Positions 55,018-63,971 of a stretch of 64,000 nt of DNA are shown piece by piece. Numbering within the stretch: position 1 is the first letter of the stretch; each line of letters starts with the position of its first letter. The DNA lies in contig NZ_PJMS01000001.1 of the NCBI RefSeq assembly GCF_002846555.1, forward strand, positions 1,674,001-1,738,000. The letters are read 5' to 3'. This stretch comes from Aquimarina sp. MAR_2010_214 (GTDB lineage Bacteria; Bacteroidota; Bacteroidia; Flavobacteriales; Flavobacteriaceae). The notes beneath the pieces were generated by a model. That model did not search any database. It was not told the DNA's origin and saw only the letters and a program-made list of their open reading frames with translations. The translations under genes were made by a program, and so were the position numbers.

Positions 55018-56250
55018 ATGGCTAAGGAAGACTTAGAATGCTCTTTTTGCGGAAGAAAGAAGCCCGAAACCAATTTGCTTATTGCAGGGTTAGATGCCCA
55101 TATTTGCGATAGATGTATTGTTCAGGCACATGGAATTGTAGTAGAAGAGGCCAAAGATGAAGAAACTGGTGAGCTTAGTAGCGAATTAATGTTACGAAAG
55201 CCTATGGCTATCAAGAAATTTTTGGATGAGTATGTAATAGGACAGGAGTTTACAAAAAAAGTAATGTCTGTGGCAGTGTATAATCATTATAAACGCTTAT
55301 TGCAACCACAAACAGAAGATGATATTGAGATTCAAAAGAGTAATATCATCATGGTAGGTCAAACAGGTACAGGTAAGACATTGATGGCTAAAACCATTGC
55401 CAAAATGCTTAACGTTCCTTTGGCTATTGTTGATGCAACGGTACTTACCGAAGCAGGTTATGTAGGTGAAGATGTAGAAAGTATTCTTACACGATTGCTT
55501 CAGGCTGCAGATTATAATCTTGAGAAAGCGCAACGAGGTATTGTATTTATTGATGAAATTGATAAGATAGCTCGTAAAAGTGATAACCCTAGTATTACTA
55601 GAGATGTCTCTGGAGAAGGAGTTCAACAGGCTTTGCTTAAGTTACTAGAAGGGACTGTGGTAAATGTTCCGCCAAAAGGTGGGCGTAAGCACCCAGATCA
55701 AAAATTTATTGAAGTAGATACCGAAAATATTCTTTTTATTGCAGGTGGAGCTTTTGATGGGATCGAAAAAATGATCCAGAAGCGATTAAATATGCAAGCG
55801 GTTGGATATAGTGCTTCTAAAAGTGAAGATGCTATAGAGAAAGATAACCTGTTGCAGTATATTATTCCAAGAGACTTAAAAGATTTTGGATTGATTCCTG
55901 AGATTATTGGTAGACTTCCTGTACTTTCTTATATGAATCCTTTGGACGAAGAAACCCTTAGGTCTATTTTAACAGTTCCTAAAAATGCTATTATAAAACA
56001 ATATAAGAAGTTGTTTGAAATGGATAATATTGGTTTTTCAATTACTGATGGCGCACTAGAGTATATCGTAAAAAAAGCGCTGGAGTATAGACTGGGAGCA
56101 AGAGGACTTAGATCACTTTGTGAAGCGATTTTGACAGATGCAATGTTCGAATTGCCAGAAAGCGAAGAAACAGAGTTTAGAGTAACTAAAGATTATGCCG
56201 AAAAGAAGCTAAATAAATCTACAATTAAAAAACTTAAAGCAGTTTCCTAA
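55018..56250 (+). CDS. clpX: ATP-dependent Clp protease ATP-binding subunit ClpX
   Basis: 410 residues, normal length. The N-terminal zinc-binding domain has four Cys (8, 11, 30, 33), followed by the AAA+ module with Walker A GQTGTGKT, Walker [12 protein letters not shown], pore-loop region and sensor 2 RLGARGLRS. Unfolds substrates for ClpP. Ends at a strong hairpin terminator. Confidence 0.97.
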   Translation: MAKEDLECSFCGRKKPETNLLIAGLDAHICDRCIVQAHGIVVEEAKDEETGELSSELMLRKPMAIKKFLDEYVIGQEFTKKVMSVAVYNHYKRLLQPQTEDDIEIQKSNIIMVGQTGTGKTLMAKTIAKMLNVPLAIVDATVLTEAGYVGEDVESILTRLLQAADYNLEKAQRGIVFIDEIDKIARKSDNPSITRDVSGEGVQQALLKLLEGTVVNVPPKGGRKHPDQKFIEVDTENILFIAGGAFDGIEKMIQKRLNMQAVGYSASKSEDAIEKDNLLQYIIPRDLKDFGLIPEIIGRLPVLSYMNPLDEETLRSILTVPKNAIIKQYKKLFEMDNIGFSITDGALEYIVKKALEYRLGARGLRSLCEAILTDAMFELPESEETEFRVTKDYAEKKLNKSTIKKLKAVS

Positions 56251-56284
56251 GTAGAAGAAAAATATAGAAAAACTTTTTATATAA

Positions 56285-56320
56285 AAAAAACACCTTTATA
56301 AATTTATAAAGGTGTTTTTT
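56285..56320. terminator. Perfect-palindrome terminator after clpX
   Basis: Two 18-base arms are exact reverse complements (56285-56302, 56303-56320) with A6 and T6 ends. It can act for clpX and, on the other strand, for the convergent gene at 56347. Confidence 0.85.
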
Positions 56321-56346
56321 GTTGGTTTGATTAGTTGATGATATAA

Positions 56347-56679
56347 TTATTCTGAATATGATATTCGTTCCTTATTATTAGTAATAATATCTTCTGTGTT
56401 TTTTAATGCAAAATCACTGTTGTTAAGGTATATTTCTAAACCATTTTGGCGAATTAAAGCTTCGTAAAATGTTGCTTTAGAGATTTCGCTATAACATGTG
56501 TCTTCTTCTAATGTATTTTCTGTTTTTAAAGCCCTTGTCGAAGAAGAAACATTAGTTTTCTTTGAATTTACAGCAGCCGTTTCATTGGCTTTAGTAATGT
56601 GATTTTCTGTTTTGATTTCTTGTGCGTTAATTCCTAGTACTAAAAATAATAAAGTGATGCAAGATATCGTAGTTTTCAT
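56347..56679 (-). CDS. Small exported protein of unknown function
   Basis: 110 residues with a signal peptide (MKTTISCITLLFLVLGINAQ). The mature part is polar, rich in Thr, Asn, Glu and Lys, with one Cys and no recognised domain. A 17-base palindrome and ACATAG hexamer about 150 bases upstream of the start match the arrangement before the exported protein at 21249-21956. This shared site is the main clue to its regulation. Function unknown. Confidence 0.7.
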   Translation of the reverse strand: MKTTISCITLLFLVLGINAQEIKTENHITKANETAAVNSKKTNVSSSTRALKTENTLEEDTCYSEISKATFYEALIRQNGLEIYLNNSDFALKNTEDIITNNKERISYSE

Positions 56680-56825
56680 ATTTTGGGGCTTTGGTATATT
56701 TATAACTATCTGAAGACAAATTTAATATGAAAATAAGAGCCTAAAAAATGATTTGATATTTTTTAGATCAAACGCTTTTTTTGGACGATGAAATACTAAT
56801 AATTTTGTTAAAAACAACAATTCTT

Positions 56826-56853
56826 ACATAGTTATTTTACGGTTTAACCGTAA
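56826..56853 (-). promoter_or_regulatory. Palindromic putative operator with flanking hexamer (second copy)
   Basis: TTACGGTTTAACCGTAA (56837-56853) is a perfect 17-base palindrome around a central T. ACATAG (56826-56831) lies five bases away on the side of the minus-strand gene starting at 56679. Same core, hexamer and gap as at 22108-22135. Confidence 0.5.
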
Positions 56854-56922
56854 TAATATATATTTTTATTTATGGTTTTTATAGAAAAAAAGCCAATTTG
56901 GATAGGTTTAACTATTTCTTAA

Positions 56923-58455
56923 TCAGGGAGAATAAGAACCCACATTATTTAATGCAATTAATTCTTCAATATAGGTTCGTTTATTGGATAGCCTGGGGAC
57001 TTTATGCTGCCCTCCCAGTTTATTGCTCTTTTTCAACCAATCATAGAATAGATTTTGTCTTGCAATACGTATATGAAGAATATTAAGGGTTGTATTATTG
57101 TATCTTTTGGCTTCATAATCACTATTTACTTGTTGTAGATTTTGATCAAGAATATGAGTAAATTCTTTAATGTCTTCGGGGTGCTTTTTAAATTCAATGA
57201 TCCATTCATGCGCACCTTTTTTTCTTCCTTTCATAAAAATTGGAGCTACGGTGTAGTCTACAATCTCGCTATTAGTGATTTTGGTTGTCTTTCTAAGAGC
57301 TTCCTCTGCATTTTCAATAATAAGCTCTTCTCCAAAGACATTAATATGATGTTTGGTTCTTCCTGATACTTTAATTCTATATGGTTCTATAGAGGTAAAG
57401 CGAATGGTGTCTCCAATTTTGTAGCGCCATAATCCAGCATTGGTAGTAATGATAATAGCATAATTTTTTCCAACTTCTACTTCGCTTAGTGGGATTACCT
57501 TTTCAGTTTTGTTGCCATAAGTGTCCATTGGTATGAATTCATAAAATATTCCATAATCTAACATTAATAATAACTCAGAAGAATTATTATGATCTTGGAT
57601 AGCAAAGAAACCTTCAGAAGCATTATATATTTCATAATATTTAAAAGAGTTTCTAGGTAAAATTTTGCTGTATTGATCTTTGTAAGGCTCAAAGCTCACT
57701 CCGCCATGAAAATACACTTCGAGGTTATTCCAGATTTCGAAGATATTCTCATTTCCCGTAATTTCCAGTACTTGATTAAGTAAAACCAGCATCCAGGAAG
57801 GAACACCTGCTAAACTAGTTACATTTTCCTGAATGGTCTCATTAACAATAGCCTTCATTTTATACTCCCAATCGCTCATCAATGACACTTCGTTACTGGG
57901 AGTAGAACTAAACTCGGCCCAAAAAGGCATGTTATCTATAATTATTGCAGATAAATCTCCAAAAGAAGTCCCGTTTTCTTTATACAATTCTTTGCTACCT
58001 CCCAATCTAAGGCTTTTTCCTGTAAAGAGTTTTGATTCCTCATTATTATTAAGATACATGCACAAGAGGTCTTTACCAGCAGCAAAATGACAATCTTCTA
58101 ATGATTCTTCACTAACAGGGATAAATTTACTTTTTGAACTAGTAGTACCGCTAGATTTTGCAAACCACTTGATAGGAGTAGGCCAAAAAATATTGTGTTC
58201 TCCTAAACGACTTCTTTCTATTATAGATTCATAATCCTCATAAGATCTTATAGGTACACGTTCTTTAAAAGTCTCATAATTACTTATGGTTGCAAAATCA
58301 TAGGTTTTTCCAAATTCTGTATTCTTAGCTGTTTCTAATAGCCCATGAAGCAATTCAAGCTGAACTTCATTGGGGTACTTAAGAAAAAGCTCCATTTGAT
58401 GAAAGCGTTTTTTTAAGAACCAGCTGGCTATAGAATTAACTAATGGGATTGGCAT
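56923..58455 (-). CDS. GH3 family acyl-adenylating protein
   Basis: 510 residues. GH3 proteins adenylate a carboxylic acid and conjugate it to an amino acid or amine; the family is best known from plant auxin and jasmonate conjugation, and is also found in Bacteroidota. Visible: the ATP-binding KSSGTTSSKSKFIPVS (about residue 105), YNASEGFFAIQD, and the C-terminal TNAGLWRYKIGDTIRFTS. No substrate can be inferred. The region between its 3' end and the gene at 56347 holds the palindromic site. Confidence 0.88.
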   Translation of the reverse strand: MPIPLVNSIASWFLKKRFHQMELFLKYPNEVQLELLHGLLETAKNTEFGKTYDFATISNYETFKERVPIRSYEDYESIIERSRLGEHNIFWPTPIKWFAKSSGTTSSKSKFIPVSEESLEDCHFAAGKDLLCMYLNNNEESKLFTGKSLRLGGSKELYKENGTSFGDLSAIIIDNMPFWAEFSSTPSNEVSLMSDWEYKMKAIVNETIQENVTSLAGVPSWMLVLLNQVLEITGNENIFEIWNNLEVYFHGGVSFEPYKDQYSKILPRNSFKYYEIYNASEGFFAIQDHNNSSELLLMLDYGIFYEFIPMDTYGNKTEKVIPLSEVEVGKNYAIIITTNAGLWRYKIGDTIRFTSIEPYRIKVSGRTKHHINVFGEELIIENAEEALRKTTKITNSEIVDYTVAPIFMKGRKKGAHEWIIEFKKHPEDIKEFTHILDQNLQQVNSDYEAKRYNNTTLNILHIRIARQNLFYDWLKKSNKLGGQHKVPRLSNKRTYIEELIALNNVGSYSP

Positions 58456-58599
58456 TTTTTAATGTATATTTAGGCAGAAATAAAGTATATCAATTCTGAT
58501 ATAAAATTGGGATACGTTATTTTTGTTGTTGTCAATTAGAAACTAAAATAATAAAAATAATCACATTCTTCTTATTAGATTATTATATAACAAAATTTT

Positions 58600-59394
58600 A
58601 TGCAATATCAAGGGGTACTAACAAAAATGCAAACAGAAATTAATGATCCTATTCAATATTATTTGGTTTTCGAATCTGATTTTATTCATATGAATCAGTT
58701 ATTGGATAAAAAAATACGAATAGAATTTGTAAGATATCAGTGCCTTGCTTGTGGTGAAAATAAAAAAATATTTAGACAAGGGTATTGTTATGATGACTTT
58801 TACAATCAGCCTCAAGTTGGAGATTGGGTAATGCGTCCAGAACTAAGTACTGCGCATTTAGGTATTGAGGATAGAGATTTAGAGTTTGAGAAAAGAGCAC
58901 AACTTCAGCCACATGTAGTGTATTTAGCTAATTCTAGTAATGTTAAAGTGGGGGTAACCAGAAAATCTCAAGTGCCTACAAGATGGATAGATCAAGGAGC
59001 TCATGAGGCTATAGAAATTGTTGAAGTCCCTAATCGGTATTTGGCAGGTATTACCGAAGTGGCTTTAAAAGAAAAGGTTGCTGATAAAACAAATTGGCGT
59101 ACGATGCTTAAAAATGAAATAATTGATGAAGACCTGATCTCTTTTAAAAACAAACTAAAAGATTTTATACCTGATGAGGTAAAAGAATATTTTATTGAAA
59201 ATGGAAAAGAAACTCAACTTCATTTCCCTGTGCTTCAGTATCCTAATGCATTAAAGAGCCTTAACCTCACAAAAACACCAGAATATTCTGGTGTGCTAAA
59301 AGGAATTAAGGGGCAATATCTTATTTTTGAAGATAATACAGTCTTTAATGTGAGAAATAATGAAGGATATGTGGTTAATTTAACAATAGCCTAG
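58600..59394 (+). CDS. DUF2797 family protein
   Basis: 264 residues. An N-terminal Cys cluster (QCLACGENKKIFRQGYC, Cys48, Cys51, Cys63) suggests a zinc or metal site. The core HVVYLANSSNVKVGVTRKSQVPTRW resembles a GIY-YIG-like nuclease fold, as described for DUF2797. Function unknown. The last four bases overlap the convergent decarboxylase gene. Confidence 0.85.
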   Translation: MQYQGVLTKMQTEINDPIQYYLVFESDFIHMNQLLDKKIRIEFVRYQCLACGENKKIFRQGYCYDDFYNQPQVGDWVMRPELSTAHLGIEDRDLEFEKRAQLQPHVVYLANSSNVKVGVTRKSQVPTRWIDQGAHEAIEIVEVPNRYLAGITEVALKEKVADKTNWRTMLKNEIIDEDLISFKNKLKDFIPDEVKEYFIENGKETQLHFPVLQYPNALKSLNLTKTPEYSGVLKGIKGQYLIFEDNTVFNVRNNEGYVVNLTIA

Positions 59395-60851
59395 CATGCT
59401 TTTTTTGCAATTATAATCAATTCTTCTTTTCCGTACATTTCACATTGTTGTAACGTGCTTTTGATATCATCAATGGTTGTTCTTGGGTTTATAAGGCACA
59501 TCCTAAGTACAACCTGACCATTTAAAACGGTAGTTACTAGTATTGCCTCTCTAGAATCTACTATTTTTTTAGAAATATTCTGATTGATGCGATCTAATTC
59601 TTCTTCAGAAAACTGATGGCCTATAGGGTTATATCTAAAGTTAATTATGGCTAATGTGGCCGGTGATGTAATTTCCCAATATGTGCTTTTTCGTAAGATA
59701 TCTTCAGTTTGTTCAGCAAGATCTATATTGTATTGTATAGCTTTTCTAAAGGAATCAAGCCCAAATGTTTTTAATGACATATAAAATTTTAAAGCACGAA
59801 AACGTCGGGTTAATTGAATACCATGGTCATAAAAATTTATTTCAGATTCATTACCCTCTATATCTCTAAGGTATTCTGGTTTTTCACTAAATGTACCACT
59901 TAACCAATTATGATCTTTAACTAATAAACAGCCTATTTCATAAGGCTGAAAAAACCACTTGTGCGGATCTACAGTTAGCGAATCTGCTCGTTCAATACCT
60001 TTTAAGAGTTTTTTTCCTTTATTAGCTAAAATTGCTGCCCCTCCATAGGCACCATCAACATGCATCCATAAATTTTCTTCCTGGCAGATATTTGCAATTT
60101 CATCCATAGGATCTACAGTTCCTGTATTAGTAGTCCCTGCAGATGCAATGATGCAAAATGGCTGAAACCCTTCAAGACGATCTTTGGCAATTACATTTTT
60201 TAATTTGTTTAAAGAAACTTTAAATTCTAAATCCGTAGGAATAAGTCTTATTTGCTCTTTTTTAAAACCAATTACTTTGATTGCTTTTATATTTGAAGAA
60301 TGAGCTTGATCTGATAGGTAAATGATAGCTTTAGAAAAATCCTCTCCGCATTTTACCCTTCTGGCTGTTACCAAAGCAGTAAGATTTGCCATCGAACCAC
60401 CACTTGTAAATATTCCTCCACCCATTTTTGTGGGAAATCCAAAAATCTTAAGCAACCAGTTCATAGTTACAATTTCTAATTCTGCTGCTGCCGGAGACGC
60501 AGCCCAACCTCCAGAAAATATATTAAAACCTGTTGCAATAGTATCGGCCATAGCACTTATGTAGTTGCTTGGTCCAGGTACAAAAGAATATGATTTTGGA
60601 TGAGATACAATAGTACTGTTTGGAATGACTTGATCCATTACAAAATCCAGAACTTCATTTGCGGGAGTTGGGTTATCAGGAAGATCTTCTGTTAATAAAG
60701 CATCCATTTCCTCTCTTGAAGCAATAGTTACAGGTTTTTTTGAGTTCTGAGTCTCAAAATGATCTACAATATGATCTATAATTTTATACCCATAGCGTTG
60801 CATCTCTTCTTTTGGCAAGCTTAATTTAGAATTGAAATCGTCAATATTCAC
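59391..60851 (-). CDS. PLP-dependent group II amino acid decarboxylase
   Basis: 486 residues, the size of aromatic L-amino acid decarboxylases. The PLP-binding Lys is in TVDPHKWFFQPYEIG (near residue 298), with WMHVDGAYGGAA and the preceding FTSGGSMANLTAL. FSGGWAASPAAAELEIVTMNW corresponds to the SPA(C/A)TELE region of aromatic decarboxylases. Candidate products are tryptamine, tyramine or a similar amine, but related enzymes use other substrates. It is convergent with DUF2797 and followed by a LysE exporter gene. Confidence 0.88.
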   Translation of the reverse strand: MNIDDFNSKLSLPKEEMQRYGYKIIDHIVDHFETQNSKKPVTIASREEMDALLTEDLPDNPTPANEVLDFVMDQVIPNSTIVSHPKSYSFVPGPSNYISAMADTIATGFNIFSGGWAASPAAAELEIVTMNWLLKIFGFPTKMGGGIFTSGGSMANLTALVTARRVKCGEDFSKAIIYLSDQAHSSNIKAIKVIGFKKEQIRLIPTDLEFKVSLNKLKNVIAKDRLEGFQPFCIIASAGTTNTGTVDPMDEIANICQEENLWMHVDGAYGGAAILANKGKKLLKGIERADSLTVDPHKWFFQPYEIGCLLVKDHNWLSGTFSEKPEYLRDIEGNESEINFYDHGIQLTRRFRALKFYMSLKTFGLDSFRKAIQYNIDLAEQTEDILRKSTYWEITSPATLAIINFRYNPIGHQFSEEELDRINQNISKKIVDSREAILVTTVLNGQVVLRMCLINPRTTIDDIKSTLQQCEMYGKEELIIIAKKAC

Positions 60852-60955
60852 AGTACTATAATTTTATCAGAATTGTTGGCAAATATAGAAAGAGATGAAA
60901 GATAATTACTTGTATAAATGGTTTAAAAAATAGTATTTTGATGTAGGTGATTTCC

Positions 60956-61594
60956 TTACTGGATAAAAAAATTGATACCTTGAAAAATAGAAATAACCAC
61001 CAGGACTATTCCAACAATTTTAGATAGTTTTGCTTTAGAATCTCCTGGTTGTTGTGCAATTTTATTTCCCCATCGACCATAAAAATATAATGTTCCTATT
61101 TTTCCTAAATAAACTCCAAGAAAGAAAAGAAAAAGAGAGGTGAGTGGATCTTGAGCTGTGAGTTCAAAAACATATTTATTTACCAAAGAAATGGCTAAAA
61201 CCCAGTAAATTATCACTGGAGGGTTCAATATTGCTAAAGAAAATCCAGTGAGAAATTTAGAGTTAGATAGTCTTAATTTATTGGATGTACGTTTGGTGTT
61301 TGTTTTATTCTTAAAAAGTAAAAAATATATCCCAATTAAGAAGAAGAGCGTAATGAACGCAATTTGAATCCACTGATTTTCTTGAAAAAAATCAGATAAT
61401 TCCATACTACAATGCAGTGCAAAAAGAGCTAATAAAACTTCACCAATCCCTGCGGCTAGTGCTATGTAGGATGCGTTTTTAATATTTTCTTTTGCAGAGG
61501 TATGAATAACAGCTAGGTTGACCGCTCCCAAAGGAAGTGCACCTATAATGGCTGTAATAGCTCCTAATATGAGATATAACATAGGTAATGTCAT
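60956..61594 (-). CDS. LysE family amino acid/metabolite exporter
   Basis: 212 residues with about six membrane helices. The opening GAITAIIGALPLGAVNLAVIHTSAKENIKNA and the middle SLAILNPPVIIYWVLAISLV with the conserved NPP are those of the LysE/RhtB superfamily. It is upstream of the decarboxylase gene on the same strand with a 104-base gap. Export of an amino acid or amine linked to that enzyme is a guess from adjacency. Confidence 0.88.
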   Translation of the reverse strand: MTLPMLYLILGAITAIIGALPLGAVNLAVIHTSAKENIKNASYIALAAGIGEVLLALFALHCSMELSDFFQENQWIQIAFITLFFLIGIYFLLFKNKTNTKRTSNKLRLSNSKFLTGFSLAILNPPVIIYWVLAISLVNKYVFELTAQDPLTSLFLFFLGVYLGKIGTLYFYGRWGNKIAQQPGDSKAKLSKIVGIVLVVISIFQGINFFIQ

Positions 61595-61637
61595 AAATTC
61601 TTAGTAGTTGTAAGTCAGATAATCTTACAATTAAATA

Positions 61638-61667
61638 AAAAAAATAGAAGCGGCAACTGCCGCTTCT
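61638..61667 (-). terminator. Rho-independent terminator after the 61714 gene
   Basis: AGAAGCGGCA (61646-61655) and TGCCGCTTCT (61658-61667) form a GC-rich stem; the minus strand then runs into eight Ts. Confidence 0.8.
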
Positions 61668-61713
61668 AACCCTAAGTAAATATGATAATTTAAACACATT
61701 ACTAATTTAGTTG

Positions 61714-62154
61714 TTAAAAGTTTCCATTAATCCCTATTCTCATTTTTTTAATGACTTCTTCATAGTACAGGATTGTCCAGATAATTTTTTCGGTATCTGC
61801 ATACGGAACTAATTCTTCAATAGTTTCTTTGGTGACTTCTAACTTTTTTTGTGTAGACTCGTTATTATTTCTAAGAATTTTTAGATGTCGTGAATCTTCT
61901 TTAATACCAATATCACTTAATCTTACACCAGGTTCATTGGTAAGTGATAGAAATGGAAGTATAGTTATGATTTCCTCGACCCGATCTTGATATAACTTTA
62001 CAAGTTGGCCTTTCTTTAAGGCCTGCAGATCACTAATAGTGTGAAATTTGTTAGTTTGACTTCTTTGCGTGAAGAATATAGCTTCATTTGCATGTTGTGC
62101 AAGAATTGTACTTGTTGCGAGAAAGAAGATTAAGCTTATTAATATTTTCGACAT
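61714..62154 (-). CDS. Small exported protein of unknown function
   Basis: 146 residues from ATG 62154, which begins a signal peptide (MSKILISLIFFLATSTILAQ). The mature region is mixed alpha/beta and charged, ending EEVIKKMRIGINGNF. No family is recognised. The end is nearly identical to that of the partial gene at 63972-64000 (RIGANGNF), which suggests a duplicated family flanking the beta-helix gene. Confidence 0.75.
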   Translation of the reverse strand: MSKILISLIFFLATSTILAQHANEAIFFTQRSQTNKFHTISDLQALKKGQLVKLYQDRVEEIITILPFLSLTNEPGVRLSDIGIKEDSRHLKILRNNNESTQKKLEVTKETIEELVPYADTEKIIWTILYYEEVIKKMRIGINGNF

Positions 62155-62219
62155 AGTGTTTGTAATATACATTTGATTTGGATTGATTTTGTATCGTAAA
62201 ACCAGAGCAAACTGTTTTA

Positions 62220-63479
62220 TTATTGCATCACCATATAATTATTTAATGATTTTTTTAATTGAAATTTAGGAACAATAGAGCTTTTTGGATCACTAAACAA
62301 ATCATTTACACCAACAAAGCTTTCTGTAAATCTATTGTACTTTAGAATATCTACAGCTCCATTAATTGTCGTGTTACTTGTGGTGATGCCTTTACCATGG
62401 ATGTTGAAAAAACTATTATCCATCATAAATGCCTTTTGTATAACTGCTAAAGATGTATATGATTTATCAAATTTAACTACATCAGAGAAACCTGATATTT
62501 TAGAATTATGTATATATGTTATTGCCGAATTAGATGAAGAAATAGCCGCAGTTGTATGCTGGTAATTGGTTTTGTCAGACAGGTTAACAAGGGTTGCATT
62601 AGCAATAGTAACATCTGTTATGGCATCAGGTTTAATGTATCCAAGTTCTTTATTGTATCCATCTATTTCGATAGCATACGATCCCTGGGGGCTGTTAATG
62701 TATGGGTGTCTTATAGCAAGAACATTCTTAATCGTTCCTTTAAAACCTTCAGAAATTTGGTAGTCATCATCTTGAGCTTTTAGAGAAACTATATTTTGAA
62801 TATTATTTTTTCCTCCGCGAATATTGTAAGAATCTTGACCAGAATAACTTACCATAATGTCTTTTACGATTGAAGAAGTTCCTAATCCATATAAAGACAA
62901 TCCGTTAGATCCATTATTTCCAGAGAATTCGATTCTTACAAATCTTAGTATTGTTGTTTCCTCATTAGTATCATTTCCACCATAAACAGAATACTGAGGA
63001 TTGAAATCTCCTTTAATAATACCATTACCTGAAACAGTATTCACTTTTCCTGATCCAGCAATAATTATACCTCCCCAATCACCACTGTTTCGAGATTTAG
63101 GAGCTTTACTGGAAGTAAAAACGATGGGGTAAGCTTTGGATCCTGCGGCAATCAATTTTGAACCTTTAGAAATAATAAGGTTTGCAGGGTTTTCATGATC
63201 ACATCGTATAATTGTCCCTTCTTGAATCGTTAAAGATGCACCATTCGTTACATATACATCACCAGACATTGAGTAAACAATATCGTTTCTTAAATAAGTG
63301 TGATCCATTATAATATTAGGTAATTTTTCTTCAGCTTCTGGATAGTCAGTTTTATTAGGTGTAAAATTTGTCCACCCTTTTGTCCATCTATCGTTATTTT
63401 CATTAAAATCTTGTGCAATAACTAAATTAAAAGTTGGTAGTAGGATAAAAGCTGTTAATAGAAAACATCTTTTTTTCAT
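62220..63479 (-). CDS. Secreted parallel beta-helix-like protein
   Basis: 419 residues with a signal peptide (cleavage near VIAQ). Repeating short strands such as IIMDHTYLRNDIVYSMSGDVYV, SLTIQEGTIIRCDHENPANLII, YPIVFTSSKAP and DWGGIIIAGSGKVN fit a right-handed beta-helix, as in many Bacteroidota surface proteins with the DRGDWGGI-like motif. It lacks an obvious T9SS C-terminal sorting domain. Function unknown; surface adhesion or polysaccharide binding are possible. Confidence 0.8.
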   Translation of the reverse strand: MKKRCFLLTAFILLPTFNLVIAQDFNENNDRWTKGWTNFTPNKTDYPEAEEKLPNIIMDHTYLRNDIVYSMSGDVYVTNGASLTIQEGTIIRCDHENPANLIISKGSKLIAAGSKAYPIVFTSSKAPKSRNSGDWGGIIIAGSGKVNTVSGNGIIKGDFNPQYSVYGGNDTNEETTILRFVRIEFSGNNGSNGLSLYGLGTSSIVKDIMVSYSGQDSYNIRGGKNNIQNIVSLKAQDDDYQISEGFKGTIKNVLAIRHPYINSPQGSYAIEIDGYNKELGYIKPDAITDVTIANATLVNLSDKTNYQHTTAAISSSNSAITYIHNSKISGFSDVVKFDKSYTSLAVIQKAFMMDNSFFNIHGKGITTSNTTINGAVDILKYNRFTESFVGVNDLFSDPKSSIVPKFQLKKSLNNYMVMQ

Positions 63480-63572
63480 AATAGTTTATTTTGGGGTTAA
63501 ACTTTTTATTGGAAGAAATTTCTTTCTCCAGATTTTGGGAGTACTAAGATAGAAGAGTTTTAACAAAAAAGG

Positions 63573-63589
63573 TTACGTGTTTACCGTAA
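63573..63589 (-). promoter_or_regulatory. Diverged third copy of the palindromic site
   Basis: TTACGTGTTTACCGTAA keeps the outer TTACG and CGTAA arms of the sites at 22119 and 56837 at the same 17-base span, but the inner bases are imperfect and the ACATAG hexamer is missing. It lies 93 bases upstream of the beta-helix gene. Confidence 0.35.
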
Positions 63590-63897
63590 ACTTTGTATGT
63601 TAGTCGTTATTTTAACTTAATTTAGTATAATATTATGAGTAAAATTCCTACAGAGTTAATTTTTTAACTAGTTGATAGTCAAAAAATTAACGAATGTTTA
63701 TCAGATTTGTATAAATATTAAACAATTTTGTTTGGTGAATCTGTTTTTTGTTAAAAAAGGGGTTTTTTCCCCTTGTTTTAAGGGGTTTTTTATAGTTTTT
63801 TTCTGTTTAATATCTCATTTTAAGAACAAAAAAAGACGATATATTGTATGTAATGAATATAGTTTGTAAGTAAAAAAGTGCTTTGAAAATCATTTTT

Positions 63898-63935
63898 AAA
63901 AAAATCAGCTTAACTAATTACTAATAAGCTGATTT
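63898..63935 (-). terminator. Terminator of the gene at the window edge
   Basis: AAATCAGCTTA (63902-63912) and TAAGCTGATTT (63925-63935) form a stem; the minus strand continues into a run of Ts. It marks the 3' end of the partial gene at 63972-64000. Confidence 0.75.
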
Positions 63936-63971
63936 GAATATATGAATAGAAGTATGTACTACTATATTTGG

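Larger units (their letters stand above)
63480..63971. other. 492-base intergenic region
   Basis: No plausible gene. It contains a diverged copy of the 17-base palindromic motif (63573-63589) near the start of the beta-helix gene and the terminator of the partial gene at the window edge (63898-63935). The middle part is T-rich and I see no further structure. Confidence 0.6.
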
